64,000 nucleotides of DNA. Origin: Pseudomonas gingeri (GTDB lineage: Bacteria > Pseudomonadota > Gammaproteobacteria > Pseudomonadales > Pseudomonadaceae). Made by a program: the position numbers and the translations under genes. Positions 1 to 8,410 of this stretch are shown here, piece by piece. The notes beneath the pieces are model-generated. The model worked only from the letters and a program-made list of their open reading frames with translations, was not told the origin of the DNA and searched no databases. The DNA is taken from the NCBI RefSeq assembly GCF_013386165.1, contig NZ_JACAOS010000001.1:237476-301475 (forward strand), written 5' to 3'. Positions within the stretch are counted from its first letter, which is position 1; every line of letters starts with the position of its first letter.

Positions 1-869
1 TACTCGACCCAGGTCTTGATCTTGGCATCCAGATACTGGCGCGACGGATAGATCGCATACACATTCAGTTCCTGCGACCGATAGCTGGGCATCATCCGCA
101 CCAGGCTGCCGTTGCGCAGCCCTTCAATCGCCGCATACACCGGCAACACGCCAACCCCCATGCCACTGGTGATCGCCGCCTTCATCGCATCGGCGGAGTT
201 GACCAGGAACGGCGACGTCGCAATGTTCACCGCTTCCTGACCATCCGGGCCATCGAAGGCCCAGCGGTCCAGGGCGATCACCGGGCTCACCAGGCGCAGG
301 CAGGCATGGTTGAGCAGGTCGCTGGGGCGCTGCGCGCAGCCGTTGGCTTTGACGTAGGCCGGCGAGGCACACACGATGCTGTAGGTGATCCCCAAACGCT
401 GGGAGACAAAACCCGAGTCCGGCAGCTCGCTGGCCAGCACGATGGACACGTCATAACCTTCGTCGAGCAGATCCGGCACACGGTTGGCCAGGGTCAGGTC
501 GAAGGTGACATCCGGATGGGTCTTGCGATAACGGGCGATGGCGTCAATGACGAAATGCTGGCCGACCCCGGTCATCGAGTGCACTTTCAACTGCCCGGCC
601 GGACGCGCATGGGCATCGCTGGCCTCGGCTTCGGCTTCCTCGACATAGGCCAGGATCTGCCCGCAGCGCAGCAGGTAACGCTTGCCGGCCTCGGTCAGGG
701 CGATGCGGCGGGTGGTGCGGTTGAGCAGGCGGGTTTGCAGATGGGCCTCAAGAGCCGAGACCGCGCGCGAGACGTTGGCCGTCGTGGTGTCCAGTTGCAC
801 GGCGGCGGCGGTGAAGCTGCCGGCTTCGGCCACGCAACTGAAGGCGCGCATGTTTTGCAAGGTGTCCAT
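1..869 (-). CDS. LysR-family transcriptional regulator (3' end cut off by window)
   Basis: A LysR-type regulator read right to left; about 289 codons are visible and the C-terminus lies beyond base 1. The ATG at 867-869 gives the N-terminus MDTLQNMRAFSCVAEAGSFT, the usual first helix of a LysR winged helix-turn-helix, followed by the recognition region TTANVSRAVSALEAHLQTRL and LNRTTRRIALTEAGKRY at about residues 30-68. The remainder fits a periplasmic-binding-protein-like effector domain (PAGQLKVHSMTGVGQHFVID, then VNSADAMKAAITSGMGVGVL). It is divergent from the efflux operon starting at 1206. AaeR-like LysR proteins often control adjacent aromatic-acid efflux genes, so control of that operon is a reasonable inference. 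No effector can be read from the sequence. Confidence 0.93.
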   Translation of the reverse strand, partial: MDTLQNMRAFSCVAEAGSFTAAAVQLDTTTANVSRAVSALEAHLQTRLLNRTTRRIALTEAGKRYLLRCGQILAYVEEAEAEASDAHARPAGQLKVHSMTGVGQHFVIDAIARYRKTHPDVTFDLTLANRVPDLLDEGYDVSIVLASELPDSGFVSQRLGITYSIVCASPAYVKANGCAQRPSDLLNHACLRLVSPVIALDRWAFDGPDGQEAVNIATSPFLVNSADAMKAAITSGMGVGVLPVYAAIEGLRNGSLVRMMPSYRSQELNVYAIYPSRQYLDAKIKTWVE

Positions 870-1205
870 GGGGTGCTCTCTGGGGTGACGGCAAATTGTG
901 ACACGAAGTAACGGTGTGAAGGGCATACGACCAAGGGATTATCGCGTTAACGGTAACAAAGATTCACAGAAAGGCCATCTTATCGCCTGACGGGCCGCCC
1001 CCTAGAATTGCACGCATTCACCGCTGGGCTGTGGGAGCCGGCTTGCTGGCGATCCGCCGAAGGCGGCCATTGATGACGGATGTGTGGCGTTAATGAAATC
1101 GCCATCGCCAGCAAGCCGGCTCCTACGGGTTCGGTGTTTCACCACACAATACCGTCAGCCCCCGTAGGGGCAATCCACCTCGCTTAATCTCAGGAATTCG
1201 CAGCA
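870..1205. other. Divergent intergenic region with a REP pair
   Basis: Non-coding space between the divergent LysR gene and the efflux operon. Promoters for both should lie here, but I could not assign -35/-10 boxes with confidence. Its main visible content is the inverted REP pair at 1029-1128. Confidence 0.6.
1029..1128. repeat. Inverted REP pair (REPIN), class GTAGGAGCCGGCTTGCTGGCGAT
   Basis: A REP element (TGTGGGAGCCGGCTTGCTGG) is followed about 50 bases later by its inverted partner (CCAGCAAGCCGGCTCCTAC). This two-element layout is the usual mobile form of Pseudomonas REPs. It sits in the promoter-side spacer of the efflux operon. Confidence 0.85.
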
Positions 1206-2717
1206 GTGCCGCGTCGCATCAGCAGAGAGCTGAAGACTCTCAGTGTTTGGGCTTTATCCTTGGCTATCAGCGGCTGCATCGGAACCGGAGGTATTGCCCC
1301 GCAGGGCCACACCCTGGCGGCCAACACCTTGCTCACCGACGAAGCGATCCAGAGTGCCGAGCGCGATGCGCACTGGCCGGCGGCGCAGTGGTGGCAAGCT
1401 TATGGCGATCAGCAGCTCAACCAATGGATCGTCCGCGCCGTGCAAGGCAGCCCGAGCCTGGCCATGGCCGCTGCCCGCGTGCGTCAGGCCCGGGCCCTGG
1501 CCGGCCTGGCCGAGTCTGCCGAGTCCGTGCAGATCAAGGGTGACGCCGCGCTGAAACGCCACAACTGGGCCAACGACCAGTTCTACGGCCCTGGCGAACT
1601 GGCGAGCACCACCACCTGGGACAACAACGCCAGTCTCGGCCTGAGTTATTCCCTGGACCTCTGGGGCCGCGAAAGCAATGCCAGCGAACGCGCCGTGGAC
1701 CTGGCCCATATGAGCGTCGCCGAAGCACGGCAAGCCCAGCTCGAATTGCAGAACAGCATCGTCCACGTCTATATCCAGCTGTCGTTGCAATACGCCCAGC
1801 GCGATATCGTCGAGGCCACCCTCAAGCAGCAGATGCAGATTCTCGAACTGGCGCAAAAACGCCTGAACGGCGGCCTCGGCACCCATTTCGAAGTCAGCCA
1901 GGCCGAGACGCCGCTGCCGGAAACCCATCGCCAGATCGACTCGCTGGACGAGGAAATCGCCTTGAGCCGCAATCAACTGGCGGCCCTGGCCGGTGCCGGT
2001 CCGGGGGAGGGCGCGCGGTTGCAGCGCCCGTCGCTGTCCCTGCACACCGCGTTGAAACTGCCCTCGGCACTGCCCGCGCAACTGCTCGGCCAGCGTCCGG
2101 ACGTGGTCGCCAGCCGCTGGCAAGTGGCGGCCCAGGCCCGTGGCATCGATGTCGCCCACGCCGGCTTCTATCCCAACGTCGACCTGGTCGGCAATCTCGG
2201 CTACATGGCCACCGGCGGCGGCATGCTGGAGTTTCTCACCGGCCAGAAATTCAACTATGGCGTCGGCCCGGCGGTGTCCCTGCCGATCTTCGACGGTGGT
2301 CGCCTGCGCGCCGAGTTGGGCGAAGCGGCGGCGGGCTACGACATCGCCGTGGCGAAATACAACCAGACCTTGGTCAACGCCCTCAAGGGTATTTCCGACC
2401 AGTTGATCCGCCGCGAGTCCCTGGACAAGCAGCAGGTGTTCGCCGCCCAGTCCGTGGCCTCGGCGCAGAAAACCTACGACATTGCCATGGTCGCCTACCA
2501 ACGGGGTCTGACCGATTACCTCAATGTGCTCAACGCCCAGACCCTGCTGTTTCATCAACAGCAGGTCGAACAGCAGGTCCAGGCCGCGCGCCTGAGTGCC
2601 CATGCCGAACTGGTCACCGAGTTGGGTGGCGGGCTGGGCGCGGGCAATGACGTGCCGGCCGAGAGCCGCACCGTGGCGAACAAACCTCCAGCGGTGCTGG
2701 CCGCCTTCGATCACTGA
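1206..2717 (+). CDS. Efflux outer-membrane lipoprotein, NodT/OprM family
   Basis: Outer-membrane channel of a tripartite efflux pump. It starts at a GTG (1206) and encodes 503 residues. The N-terminus has a short hydrophobic segment ending in a lipobox (LSLAISGC, Cys24), so it is predicted to be lipid-anchored. The family hallmarks are QWWQAYGDQQLNQWI near the mature N-terminus, SLDLWGRES at about residue 150, LPAQLLGQRPDVVASRW at about residue 290, and duplicated coiled-coil TolC repeats. Length matches the family (460-500 residues). It is first in a tight operon with a FUSC permease, a DUF1656 protein and an HlyD adaptor, so it is most likely the exit duct for that inner-membrane machine. 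Confidence 0.93.
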   Translation: MPRRISRELKTLSVWALSLAISGCIGTGGIAPQGHTLAANTLLTDEAIQSAERDAHWPAAQWWQAYGDQQLNQWIVRAVQGSPSLAMAAARVRQARALAGLAESAESVQIKGDAALKRHNWANDQFYGPGELASTTTWDNNASLGLSYSLDLWGRESNASERAVDLAHMSVAEARQAQLELQNSIVHVYIQLSLQYAQRDIVEATLKQQMQILELAQKRLNGGLGTHFEVSQAETPLPETHRQIDSLDEEIALSRNQLAALAGAGPGEGARLQRPSLSLHTALKLPSALPAQLLGQRPDVVASRWQVAAQARGIDVAHAGFYPNVDLVGNLGYMATGGGMLEFLTGQKFNYGVGPAVSLPIFDGGRLRAELGEAAAGYDIAVAKYNQTLVNALKGISDQLIRRESLDKQQVFAAQSVASAQKTYDIAMVAYQRGLTDYLNVLNAQTLLFHQQQVEQQVQAARLSAHAELVTELGGGLGAGNDVPAESRTVANKPPAVLAAFDH

Positions 2718-2727
2718 GAAACGTTTC

Positions 2728-4914
2728 ATGACTCCCTTGCCCGCCCCGGTGCGCTGGCTGTACTCCCTGGAATGGCGTCGCGGCTTCTTCGACTGGGCCC
2801 GTAGCGACGGTGTGACCTGGATCTATATCTTCAAGGTCCTGGCCGCCGCCTTCCTCACCTTGTGGCTGGCCATGCGCCTGGAGTTGCCGCAGCCGCGCAC
2901 GGCGATGATCACCGTGTTTATCGTGATGCAGCCGCAGAGCGGCCATGTCTTCGCCAAGAGTTTCTACCGCTTTCTCGGCACCCTGGCCGGGTCGGCGGTG
3001 ATGGTGGCGCTGATCGCCCTGTTCGCCCAGTACACCGAACTGTTCCTCGGCGCGTTGGCGATCTGGGTCGGCCTGTGCTCGGCCGGCGCGCAACGCAACC
3101 GCAACTTTCGCGCCTACGGTTTTGTCCTCGCCGGCTACACCGCCGCGATGGTCGGCCTGCCGGCGCTGGCCCATCCGGAAGGGGCCTTTATGGCGGCGGT
3201 CTGGCGGGTGCTGGAAATCTCCCTGGGGATTCTCTGTTCGACCCTGGTCAGCGCCGCGATCCTGCCGCAAACCTCCAGCGCCGCCATGCGCAACGCCCTC
3301 TATCAGCGCTTCGGGGTGTTCGCCGGATTTGTCAGCGCCGGCTTGCGCGGCCGTCATCCGCAGGCCGCCTTCGAAGCCGCCAACGTCGGCTTTATCGCCC
3401 AGGCGGTGGGCCTGGAAGGGCTACGCAGCGTCACGGTGTTCGAAGACCCGCACATGCGTCGGCGCAACGGTCGGCTCAATCGGCTGAACAGCGAGTTCAT
3501 GACCCTCACCACCCGCTTCAACGCCTTGCACCAGTTGCTTGAGCGGCTGCGCAGCCGGGGCCGGGTCGAAGTGCTGGCGGCCGTCGAGCCGGGCTTTCCC
3601 GGGTTGGGCACATTGCTCGACGACTTTGCCGGCCGCGCCCTGACCGATGCCGATGCCCAGCGCCTGGCGACCCGCCTGGCCGACTACAAGCTGGGGTTGC
3701 CGGAGCAGGTCCGCAGCCTGCGGGCGAGTTTCCTGCACAGCGCACCGAGCGAAGACGACCTGCTGGATTTCCACACCGCCTACGAGTTGCTCTATCGCTT
3801 TGTCGAGGAACTGCACAGCTACGCCCTGACCCACGCATCCCTGGCCGATCATCGCCACGAACGGGAACAGTGGGACGAGCCCTATGTGCCGAAAACCAAC
3901 TGGCTCGCCGCGTCGGCGTCGGGCCTTCGTGGCGCGTTTATCCTGATCGTGCTCGGCAGCTACTGGGTGGCGACCGCCTGGCCGAGCGGCGCGACCATGA
4001 CCCTGATCGCCGCCGCCACCGTGGGCCTCTCCGCCGCGACGCCGAACCCCAAGCGCATGGCCTTCCAGATGGCCTGCGGGACCTTGCTCGGTGCGGTGAT
4101 CGGTTTTGTCGAAATGTTCTTCGTGTTTCCCTGGATCGACGGTTTCCCGCTGCTGTGCCTGATGCTCGCCCCGGTGATCGTGCTGGGCGCCTTTCTCGCC
4201 TCACGACCGGCTTACGCGGGCATCGGCCTGGGCCTGCTGATCTTCTTCAGCACCGGTTCGGTGCCGGACAACCTGACGATCTACAACCCCTACGCCTTTA
4301 TCAATGACTACATCGCCATGGTCATCGGCATGCTGGTGTGCGCGGCGGCGGGGGCGATCATCCTGCCGCCCAACAGTCGCTGGCTGTGGCGGCGCCTGGA
4401 GCAGGACCTGCGTGAACAGGTGGTGTTTGCCATCAGCGGCAAGCTCAAGGGCTTGGGCTCGACCTTCGAAAGCGGTACCCGCGACCTGCTGCACCAGGCG
4501 TATGGCCTGGCCGCCGGACAACCGAAAGTACAGAGCCAACTGCTGCGCTGGATGTTCGTGGTGCTGGAGGTCGGCCACGCCATTATCGAGCTGCGCAAGG
4601 AACAGGCGATTTTGCCGGTGCACCCGGCCTATGCCGAATCGCAGCCATGGCGCCAGTCGATCCGCGTCATGGGCCGGGCGCTGATGCGCCTGTTTATCCA
4701 GCCCAACGCGAGCAACCTGGAACGTGGGCTGCTTGCCGTGGATCACGCCATCAGCCGGGTCCAGGCCACCGACGAACCTTTTGCCCGGCACTTCGACACC
4801 TCGGCCCTGCGCCGGGTGCAGAGCTACCTGCACTTTATCCGCACCTCATTGCTGGACCCGCAATCCCCGCTGGCCGCGCTGGGCCGTCCACAAGGAAATC
4901 CCCATGCTCCGTGA
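2728..4914 (+). CDS. FUSC-family inner-membrane efflux permease (AaeB/fusaric-acid-resistance-like)
   Basis: Inner-membrane component of an aromatic-acid or fusaric-acid-type exporter, 728 residues. I chose the ATG at 2728, ten bases after the upstream stop, because the in-frame extension upstream lies inside the preceding gene. The FUSC layout is clear: an N-terminal membrane block (WIYIFKVLAAAFLTLWLAMR, then TAMITVFIVMQPQSGHVFAK), a cytoplasmic domain of about 200 residues, and a second related membrane block (GAFILIVLGSYWVATAWPSG, TPNPKRMAFQMACGTLLGAV). The family usually exports p-hydroxybenzoate-like acids or fusaric acid with a small DUF1656 protein and an HlyD adaptor. Both follow directly here. 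The real substrate is unknown. Confidence 0.92.
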   Translation: MTPLPAPVRWLYSLEWRRGFFDWARSDGVTWIYIFKVLAAAFLTLWLAMRLELPQPRTAMITVFIVMQPQSGHVFAKSFYRFLGTLAGSAVMVALIALFAQYTELFLGALAIWVGLCSAGAQRNRNFRAYGFVLAGYTAAMVGLPALAHPEGAFMAAVWRVLEISLGILCSTLVSAAILPQTSSAAMRNALYQRFGVFAGFVSAGLRGRHPQAAFEAANVGFIAQAVGLEGLRSVTVFEDPHMRRRNGRLNRLNSEFMTLTTRFNALHQLLERLRSRGRVEVLAAVEPGFPGLGTLLDDFAGRALTDADAQRLATRLADYKLGLPEQVRSLRASFLHSAPSEDDLLDFHTAYELLYRFVEELHSYALTHASLADHRHEREQWDEPYVPKTNWLAASASGLRGAFILIVLGSYWVATAWPSGATMTLIAAATVGLSAATPNPKRMAFQMACGTLLGAVIGFVEMFFVFPWIDGFPLLCLMLAPVIVLGAFLASRPAYAGIGLGLLIFFSTGSVPDNLTIYNPYAFINDYIAMVIGMLVCAAAGAIILPPNSRWLWRRLEQDLREQVVFAISGKLKGLGSTFESGTRDLLHQAYGLAAGQPKVQSQLLRWMFVVLEVGHAIIELRKEQAILPVHPAYAESQPWRQSIRVMGRALMRLFIQPNASNLERGLLAVDHAISRVQATDEPFARHFDTSALRRVQSYLHFIRTSLLDPQSPLAALGRPQGNPHAP

Positions 4915-5104
4915 AATCGCCTTCCAGGGCGTCTATATGCCGACCATGACCCTGATGTTCCTGATCGCGGCGGGGTTGGGCTGGGCGCTGGACCGGTTTA
5001 TCGCCAGCCATGACCTGTACCGTTTCTTCTGGCACCCGGCGTTGCTGCGCCTGAGCCTGTTCTGCTGTTTGTTCGGCGCCTTGGCGCTCACTGTCTACCG
5101 TTGA
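4904..5104 (+). CDS. DUF1656 small membrane protein of the efflux operon
   Basis: A 66-residue protein starting MLREIAFQGVYMPTMTLMFL. It has two predicted membrane helices separated by a short loop (LDRFIASHDLYRFFWHP), the standard shape of DUF1656 (AaeX/YtcA-like) proteins that sit between FUSC permeases and HlyD adaptors. Its ATG lies 11 bases inside the end of the permease gene, which suggests translational coupling. The molecular role of the family is not settled; it is treated as an accessory part of the exporter. Confidence 0.92.
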   Translation: MLREIAFQGVYMPTMTLMFLIAAGLGWALDRFIASHDLYRFFWHPALLRLSLFCCLFGALALTVYR

Positions 5105-5114
5105 GAACGACCTG

Positions 5115-5975
5115 ATGAAAAAGCTTTTCAGCCTGATCGCCACCTTGCTGGTCCTGGCCCTGGCGATCTGGATCGGCCGGGTCTTGTGGGTCCAGTACAT
5201 GGAAACCCCCTGGACCCGTGACGGCCGGGTGCGTGCCGACATTATCAACGTCGCCGCCGACGTTACCGGTGAGGTGGTGGAGGTGCCGGTGCGCGACAAC
5301 CAGCAGGTGAAAAAGGGCGATTTGCTGATGCGCATCGACCCCGAGCACTACCGCATTGCGGTCAAGCAGGCGCAGTCATTGGTGGACTCGCGCAAGGCCA
5401 CCTGGGAGATGCGCAAGCTCAATGCCCATCGCCGCGCCGACCTGGACAACCTGGTGATCTCCAAGGAAAGCCGCGACGACGCCAGCAACACCGCCGACGC
5501 GGCCCTGGCCGATTACCAACAGGCCCAGGCGCAACTGGAGGCGGCGCAGTTGAACCTGGCGCGCACCGAAGTGCGGGCGGCGGTGGACGGTTACGTCACC
5601 AACCTCAATGTGCACCGTGGCGACTACGCGCGAATCGGCGAGGCGAAGATGGCGGTGGTCGATATGAACTCGTTCTGGGTTTATGGCTTCTTCGAAGAGA
5701 CCAAGTTGCCGCATCTCAAGGTGGGTGATCCGGCGCAGATGCAGTTGATGAGCGGCCAGGTGCTCAAGGGGCATGTGGAGAGTATTTCGCGGGGTATCTA
5801 TGACCGTGACAACCCTGAAAGTCGTGAATTGATTGCCGATGTGAACCCGACGTTCAACTGGGTGCGCCTGGCCCAGCGGGTGCCGGTGCGGATTCATATC
5901 GACCAAGTGCCGGACGGCGTGCTGTTGGCGGCGGGGATTACCTGCACGGTGATTGTTAAACCGCCGGGGGAGTGA
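5115..5975 (+). CDS. HlyD-family periplasmic adaptor (AaeA/EmrA-like)
   Basis: Periplasmic membrane-fusion protein of the same efflux pump, 286 residues. One N-terminal transmembrane helix (LIATLLVLALAIWIGRVLWV) anchors it. It is followed by the biotinyl-lipoyl-like half-motif (GEVVEVPVRDNQQVKKGDLL), an alpha-hairpin and the returning half (LARTEVRAAVDGYVTNLNVH), then a beta-barrel region (GFFEETKLPHLKVGDPAQMQ). Length and order match AaeA-type adaptors. It starts ten bases after the DUF1656 gene and closes a four-gene operon, physically bridging the FUSC permease and the NodT channel. Confidence 0.93.
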   Translation: MKKLFSLIATLLVLALAIWIGRVLWVQYMETPWTRDGRVRADIINVAADVTGEVVEVPVRDNQQVKKGDLLMRIDPEHYRIAVKQAQSLVDSRKATWEMRKLNAHRRADLDNLVISKESRDDASNTADAALADYQQAQAQLEAAQLNLARTEVRAAVDGYVTNLNVHRGDYARIGEAKMAVVDMNSFWVYGFFEETKLPHLKVGDPAQMQLMSGQVLKGHVESISRGIYDRDNPESRELIADVNPTFNWVRLAQRVPVRIHIDQVPDGVLLAAGITCTVIVKPPGE

Positions 5976-6008
5976 GGGCAGCCGGTTGATGCTGCGTTGC
6001 CAGTGCCG

Positions 6009-6800
6009 GCCTCATCGCTGGCAAGCCAGCTCCTACAAAGACCTCGGCAGCACGATATTTTTGTGGTGAGACGCGATCCTGTAGGAGCCGGCTTGCCGGC
6101 GATGGCGTCCGCAAGAGCACTGCAAGACTCAAGGGCCTCATCGCTGGCAAGCCAGCTCCTACAAAGACCTCGGCAGCACGATATTTTTGTGGTGAGACGC
6201 GGTCCTGTAGGAGCCGGCTTGCCGGCGATGGCGTCCGCAAGAACACTGCAAGGCTCAAGGGCCTCATCGCTGGCAAGCCAGCTCCTACAAAGACCTCGGC
6301 AGCACGATATTTTTGTGGTGAGACGCAGTCCTGTAGGAGCCGGCTTGCCGGCGATGGCGTCCGTAAGAACACTGCAAGGCTCAAGGGCCTCATCGCTGGC
6401 AAGCCAGCTCCTACAAAGACCTCGGCAGCACGATATTTTTGTGGTGAGACGCGGTCCTGTAGGAGCCGGCTTGCCGGCGATGGCGTCCACAAGAACACTG
6501 CAAGACTCAAGGGCCTCATCGCTGGCAAGCCAGCGCCTACAAAGACCTCGGCAGCACGATATTTTGTGGTGAGACGCGGTCCTGTAGGAGCCGGCTTGCC
6601 GGCGATGGCGTCCGCAAGAGCACTGCAAGGCTCAAGGGCCTCATCGCTGGCAAGCCAGCGCCTACAAAGACCTCGGCAGCACGATATTTTTGTGGTGAGA
6701 CGCAGTCCTGTAGGAGCCGGCTTGCTGGCGATGGCGTCAGCAAGGACAGCGCCAGCCCCAAGGGCTTCATCGCCGGCAAGCCAGCTCCAAGACCCGGGTC
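6009..6800. repeat. Tandem array of inverted REP pairs, 126-bp unit, six full copies plus a partial one
   Basis: The unit begins at GCCTCATCGCTGGCAAGCCA, and copies start at 6009, 6135, 6261, 6387, 6513 and 6638, with a diverged partial copy from 6764. Spacing is 126 bases, except 125 between 6513 and 6638, where one T is missing from a T run. Each unit contains one REP (CTGGCAAGCCAGCTCCTAC), a spacer (AAAGACCTCGGCAGCACGAT plus T-rich sequence), an inverted REP (GTAGGAGCCGGCTTGCCGGC), and a second spacer. Copies differ at only a few positions, so amplification looks recent. Long ORFs across this array are artefacts of the repeat. It lies between the efflux operon and the RES toxin gene. Confidence 0.95.
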
Positions 6801-6839
6801 GGCCACAGATTTTCTGTGCGCTGAAGTCCGGTCGTGTTA

Positions 6840-7532
6840 TCAGGCGCCGCTGATGGTGTTGACGCTGGTGATTCTGCCGTTCCAGATCATCTCGTAATGC
6901 GCGGTCTGGATGATCGATGAAACCGGGCGCGGGGTCATCAGTGCCCAACAGTGCTGGCCAGGATTACGCACGGATCGGTAGCGCAGCCCAGGGCATCCGC
7001 CATCCTTTATCGCCTTGCCCAACGCGTGAGCGTGGCTGTAATCGTCCGGGGCATAAATGGGATCTGCCATCGGGATGACAACCGCATCTTTCATCGCCGT
7101 ATCGGTGAACTGGCAGGACAGGCCCCGAAAAACAAATCGCTCGTAGTTGAGGCCCTGCACCTTCGACCAGTAGTGGTTCTGATGGTGCAGGACTTCGGCC
7201 AGCGCCGTTTCCATGGTATCGGCCACGTATAGCACGCCAAAGCGGCCATCGCTGAACCGCGACCCGGCGGGATTGACGTGGGTGAACGGCGCCGTTGCAT
7301 AGGCGCACCCCGGAATACCAAAGGGGATTTCTTCGCGCGCGATCAGCTCCAGCCGCCCCAACTCGTTCTGCAGCCTCGGATTGGTAAGCGCCTGAATCTG
7401 GTACAGGACCTCAAACTCGTCGGCATCCGCCACGTCATCGAACAACGCAATGGGCGGGAATTTGGAATTGACCAATCGGTAGGCCGGCAAGTGGTCGCCG
7501 GGTAATACAGGTAGATCGCTTGCTATCACCAT
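6840..7532 (-). CDS. RES-domain toxin (NAD+-degrading type II toxin)
   Basis: Toxin half of a RES-Xre pair, 230 residues. Known RES toxins cleave or phosphorolyse NAD+ in the cytoplasm and halt growth. The family pattern is visible: an early arginine (AYRLVNSKF), the conserved block RFSDGRFGVLYVADTMETAL with the following E in LAEV, and the serine region GCPGLRYRSVRNPG near the C-terminus. These correspond to the Arg, Glu and Ser that name the family. Its ATG (7530-7532) overlaps the end of the antitoxin gene by 7 bases, so translation is probably coupled. Length is typical. Confidence 0.9.
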   Translation of the reverse strand: MVIASDLPVLPGDHLPAYRLVNSKFPPIALFDDVADADEFEVLYQIQALTNPRLQNELGRLELIAREEIPFGIPGCAYATAPFTHVNPAGSRFSDGRFGVLYVADTMETALAEVLHHQNHYWSKVQGLNYERFVFRGLSCQFTDTAMKDAVVIPMADPIYAPDDYSHAHALGKAIKDGGCPGLRYRSVRNPGQHCWALMTPRPVSSIIQTAHYEMIWNGRITSVNTISGA

Positions 7533-7930
7533 TGCGCGCCTCGCAGCACGTCAATCCGCCGAAACGTCTCGTACAGCGAGATCATGTCGCCCTGGGACAT
7601 GATCTCAAGCGGGGTACGCCCGTTGAAAAATGCGTTGTCGTTCGCCATCGCCGGAAAACCATACACGTTCTCGGGATTGTCGAAGACAATGCGCAAGGCT
7701 GCGTGGATGTTCAGGACAAAGCTGATTCGTTGCATCTGGTCCGAGTCCAGGCTGACGGACCAGGCGGGATCACGCTGTTTGGCACGGGTGTAGGTGCTGC
7801 GGGAAATACGCAGGATATGGCAGGCCTGATCACTCGACGCCTGCCATTTTTCGAGAATGCCCACGGCGGCCCGCAGACCCGCCACGCACTGGTCTTTGGT
7901 AAATCCTTGTGCTGGGAGGGTGACTGTCAT
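7526..7930 (-). CDS. Xre/MbcA/ParS-type antitoxin of the RES toxin
   Basis: Antitoxin half of the pair, 134 residues, first in the two-gene operon. An N-terminal helical DNA-binding region (LEKWQASSDQACHILRISRS, then TYTRAKQRDP) is followed by the toxin-binding domain (QRISFVLNIHAALRIVFDN, then NAFFNGRTPLEIMSQGD). The motif FFNGRTPLE is characteristic of the MbcA/ParS/Xre antitoxin C-terminal domain, which plugs the NAD+ pocket of the RES partner. Such antitoxins repress their own promoter; an 8-bp-arm inverted repeat just upstream (7951-7987) is a candidate operator. Confidence 0.92.
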   Translation of the reverse strand: MTVTLPAQGFTKDQCVAGLRAAVGILEKWQASSDQACHILRISRSTYTRAKQRDPAWSVSLDSDQMQRISFVLNIHAALRIVFDNPENVYGFPAMANDNAFFNGRTPLEIMSQGDMISLYETFRRIDVLRGAQW

Positions 7931-7950
7931 GACGACTACCTTGAAATTAA

Positions 7951-7987
7951 TCTACAGATTCAAAAATATCAAAATAGGGTCTGTAGA
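7951..7987. promoter_or_regulatory. Inverted repeat, candidate operator of the RES-Xre operon
   Basis: TCTACAGA at 7951-7958 and its exact reverse complement TCTGTAGA at 7980-7987 are separated by a 21-base AT-rich spacer, 21 bases upstream of the antitoxin start. The position suits autorepression by the Xre antitoxin; this is inference. Confidence 0.5.
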
Positions 7988-8011
7988 TCAAGTTCGCTTG
8001 CATGACTGGCG

Positions 8012-8410
8012 TCAGGCGCCACAGAACGTCTCATGCAAATGCCGCCACAGCACCCGCCCATCCGCCTGTTTTTCAAACACCGCCGTCGATAATCGGTCCG
8101 TGTGTGTGCCGCTGTCATCCGCCTGCCATTCGCGATAACGAACGATGGCTCCCGCCTCATGCAGCGCAAATACTTCAAGCTCGCCGAGGGTGATGGTGCA
8201 ACCGGGTCGACGTCCGCCTGCACCGGCAAACAATTCGGCCAAGCCTGGCTTGTCCAACTGCCGGCCTCCGGGCGTGACCATTGAAAAGGCCTCGGAGAAT
8301 CGCGCCAGCAGCGGCGCCAGCGCATCGTTTGCCAGGGCCCCGGCAAACCATTGCTCGATGACTTTATGGGCTTCGATCACTTCATTGAGGTACAGCGCTT
8401 TATCGCTCAT
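8012..8410 (-). CDS. NTF2-like/SnoaL-type protein of unknown substrate
   Basis: A 132-residue protein starting MSDKALYLNEVIEAHKVIEQ. It has the shape of a small alpha+beta cone-fold protein: N-terminal helices (VIEQWFAGALANDALAPLLA), a beta-rich middle (FSMVTPGGRQLDKPGLAELF) and a final strand region (RLSTAVFEKQADGRVLWRHL). This pattern fits DUF4440/NTF2-like families, which include small-molecule-binding proteins and isomerases. The specific function is unknown. Its ATG overlaps the stop of the upstream MFS gene (ATGA, 8407-8410), so the two are co-translated, and a role tied to the exported compound is possible. Confidence 0.7.
   Translation of the reverse strand: MSDKALYLNEVIEAHKVIEQWFAGALANDALAPLLARFSEAFSMVTPGGRQLDKPGLAELFAGAGGRRPGCTITLGELEVFALHEAGAIVRYREWQADDSGTHTDRLSTAVFEKQADGRVLWRHLHETFCGA

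Noticed and set aside
6009..6800. CRISPR array
   Set aside because: Repeats are directly adjacent 126-bp units with no unique spacers and contain inverted REP halves; no cas genes are present.
5894..6948. Several overlapping frames of 190-330 codons over the REP array
   Set aside because: They are periodic translations of the 126-bp repeat (GLPAMASAR-type and ASRLLQD-type strings), not proteins.
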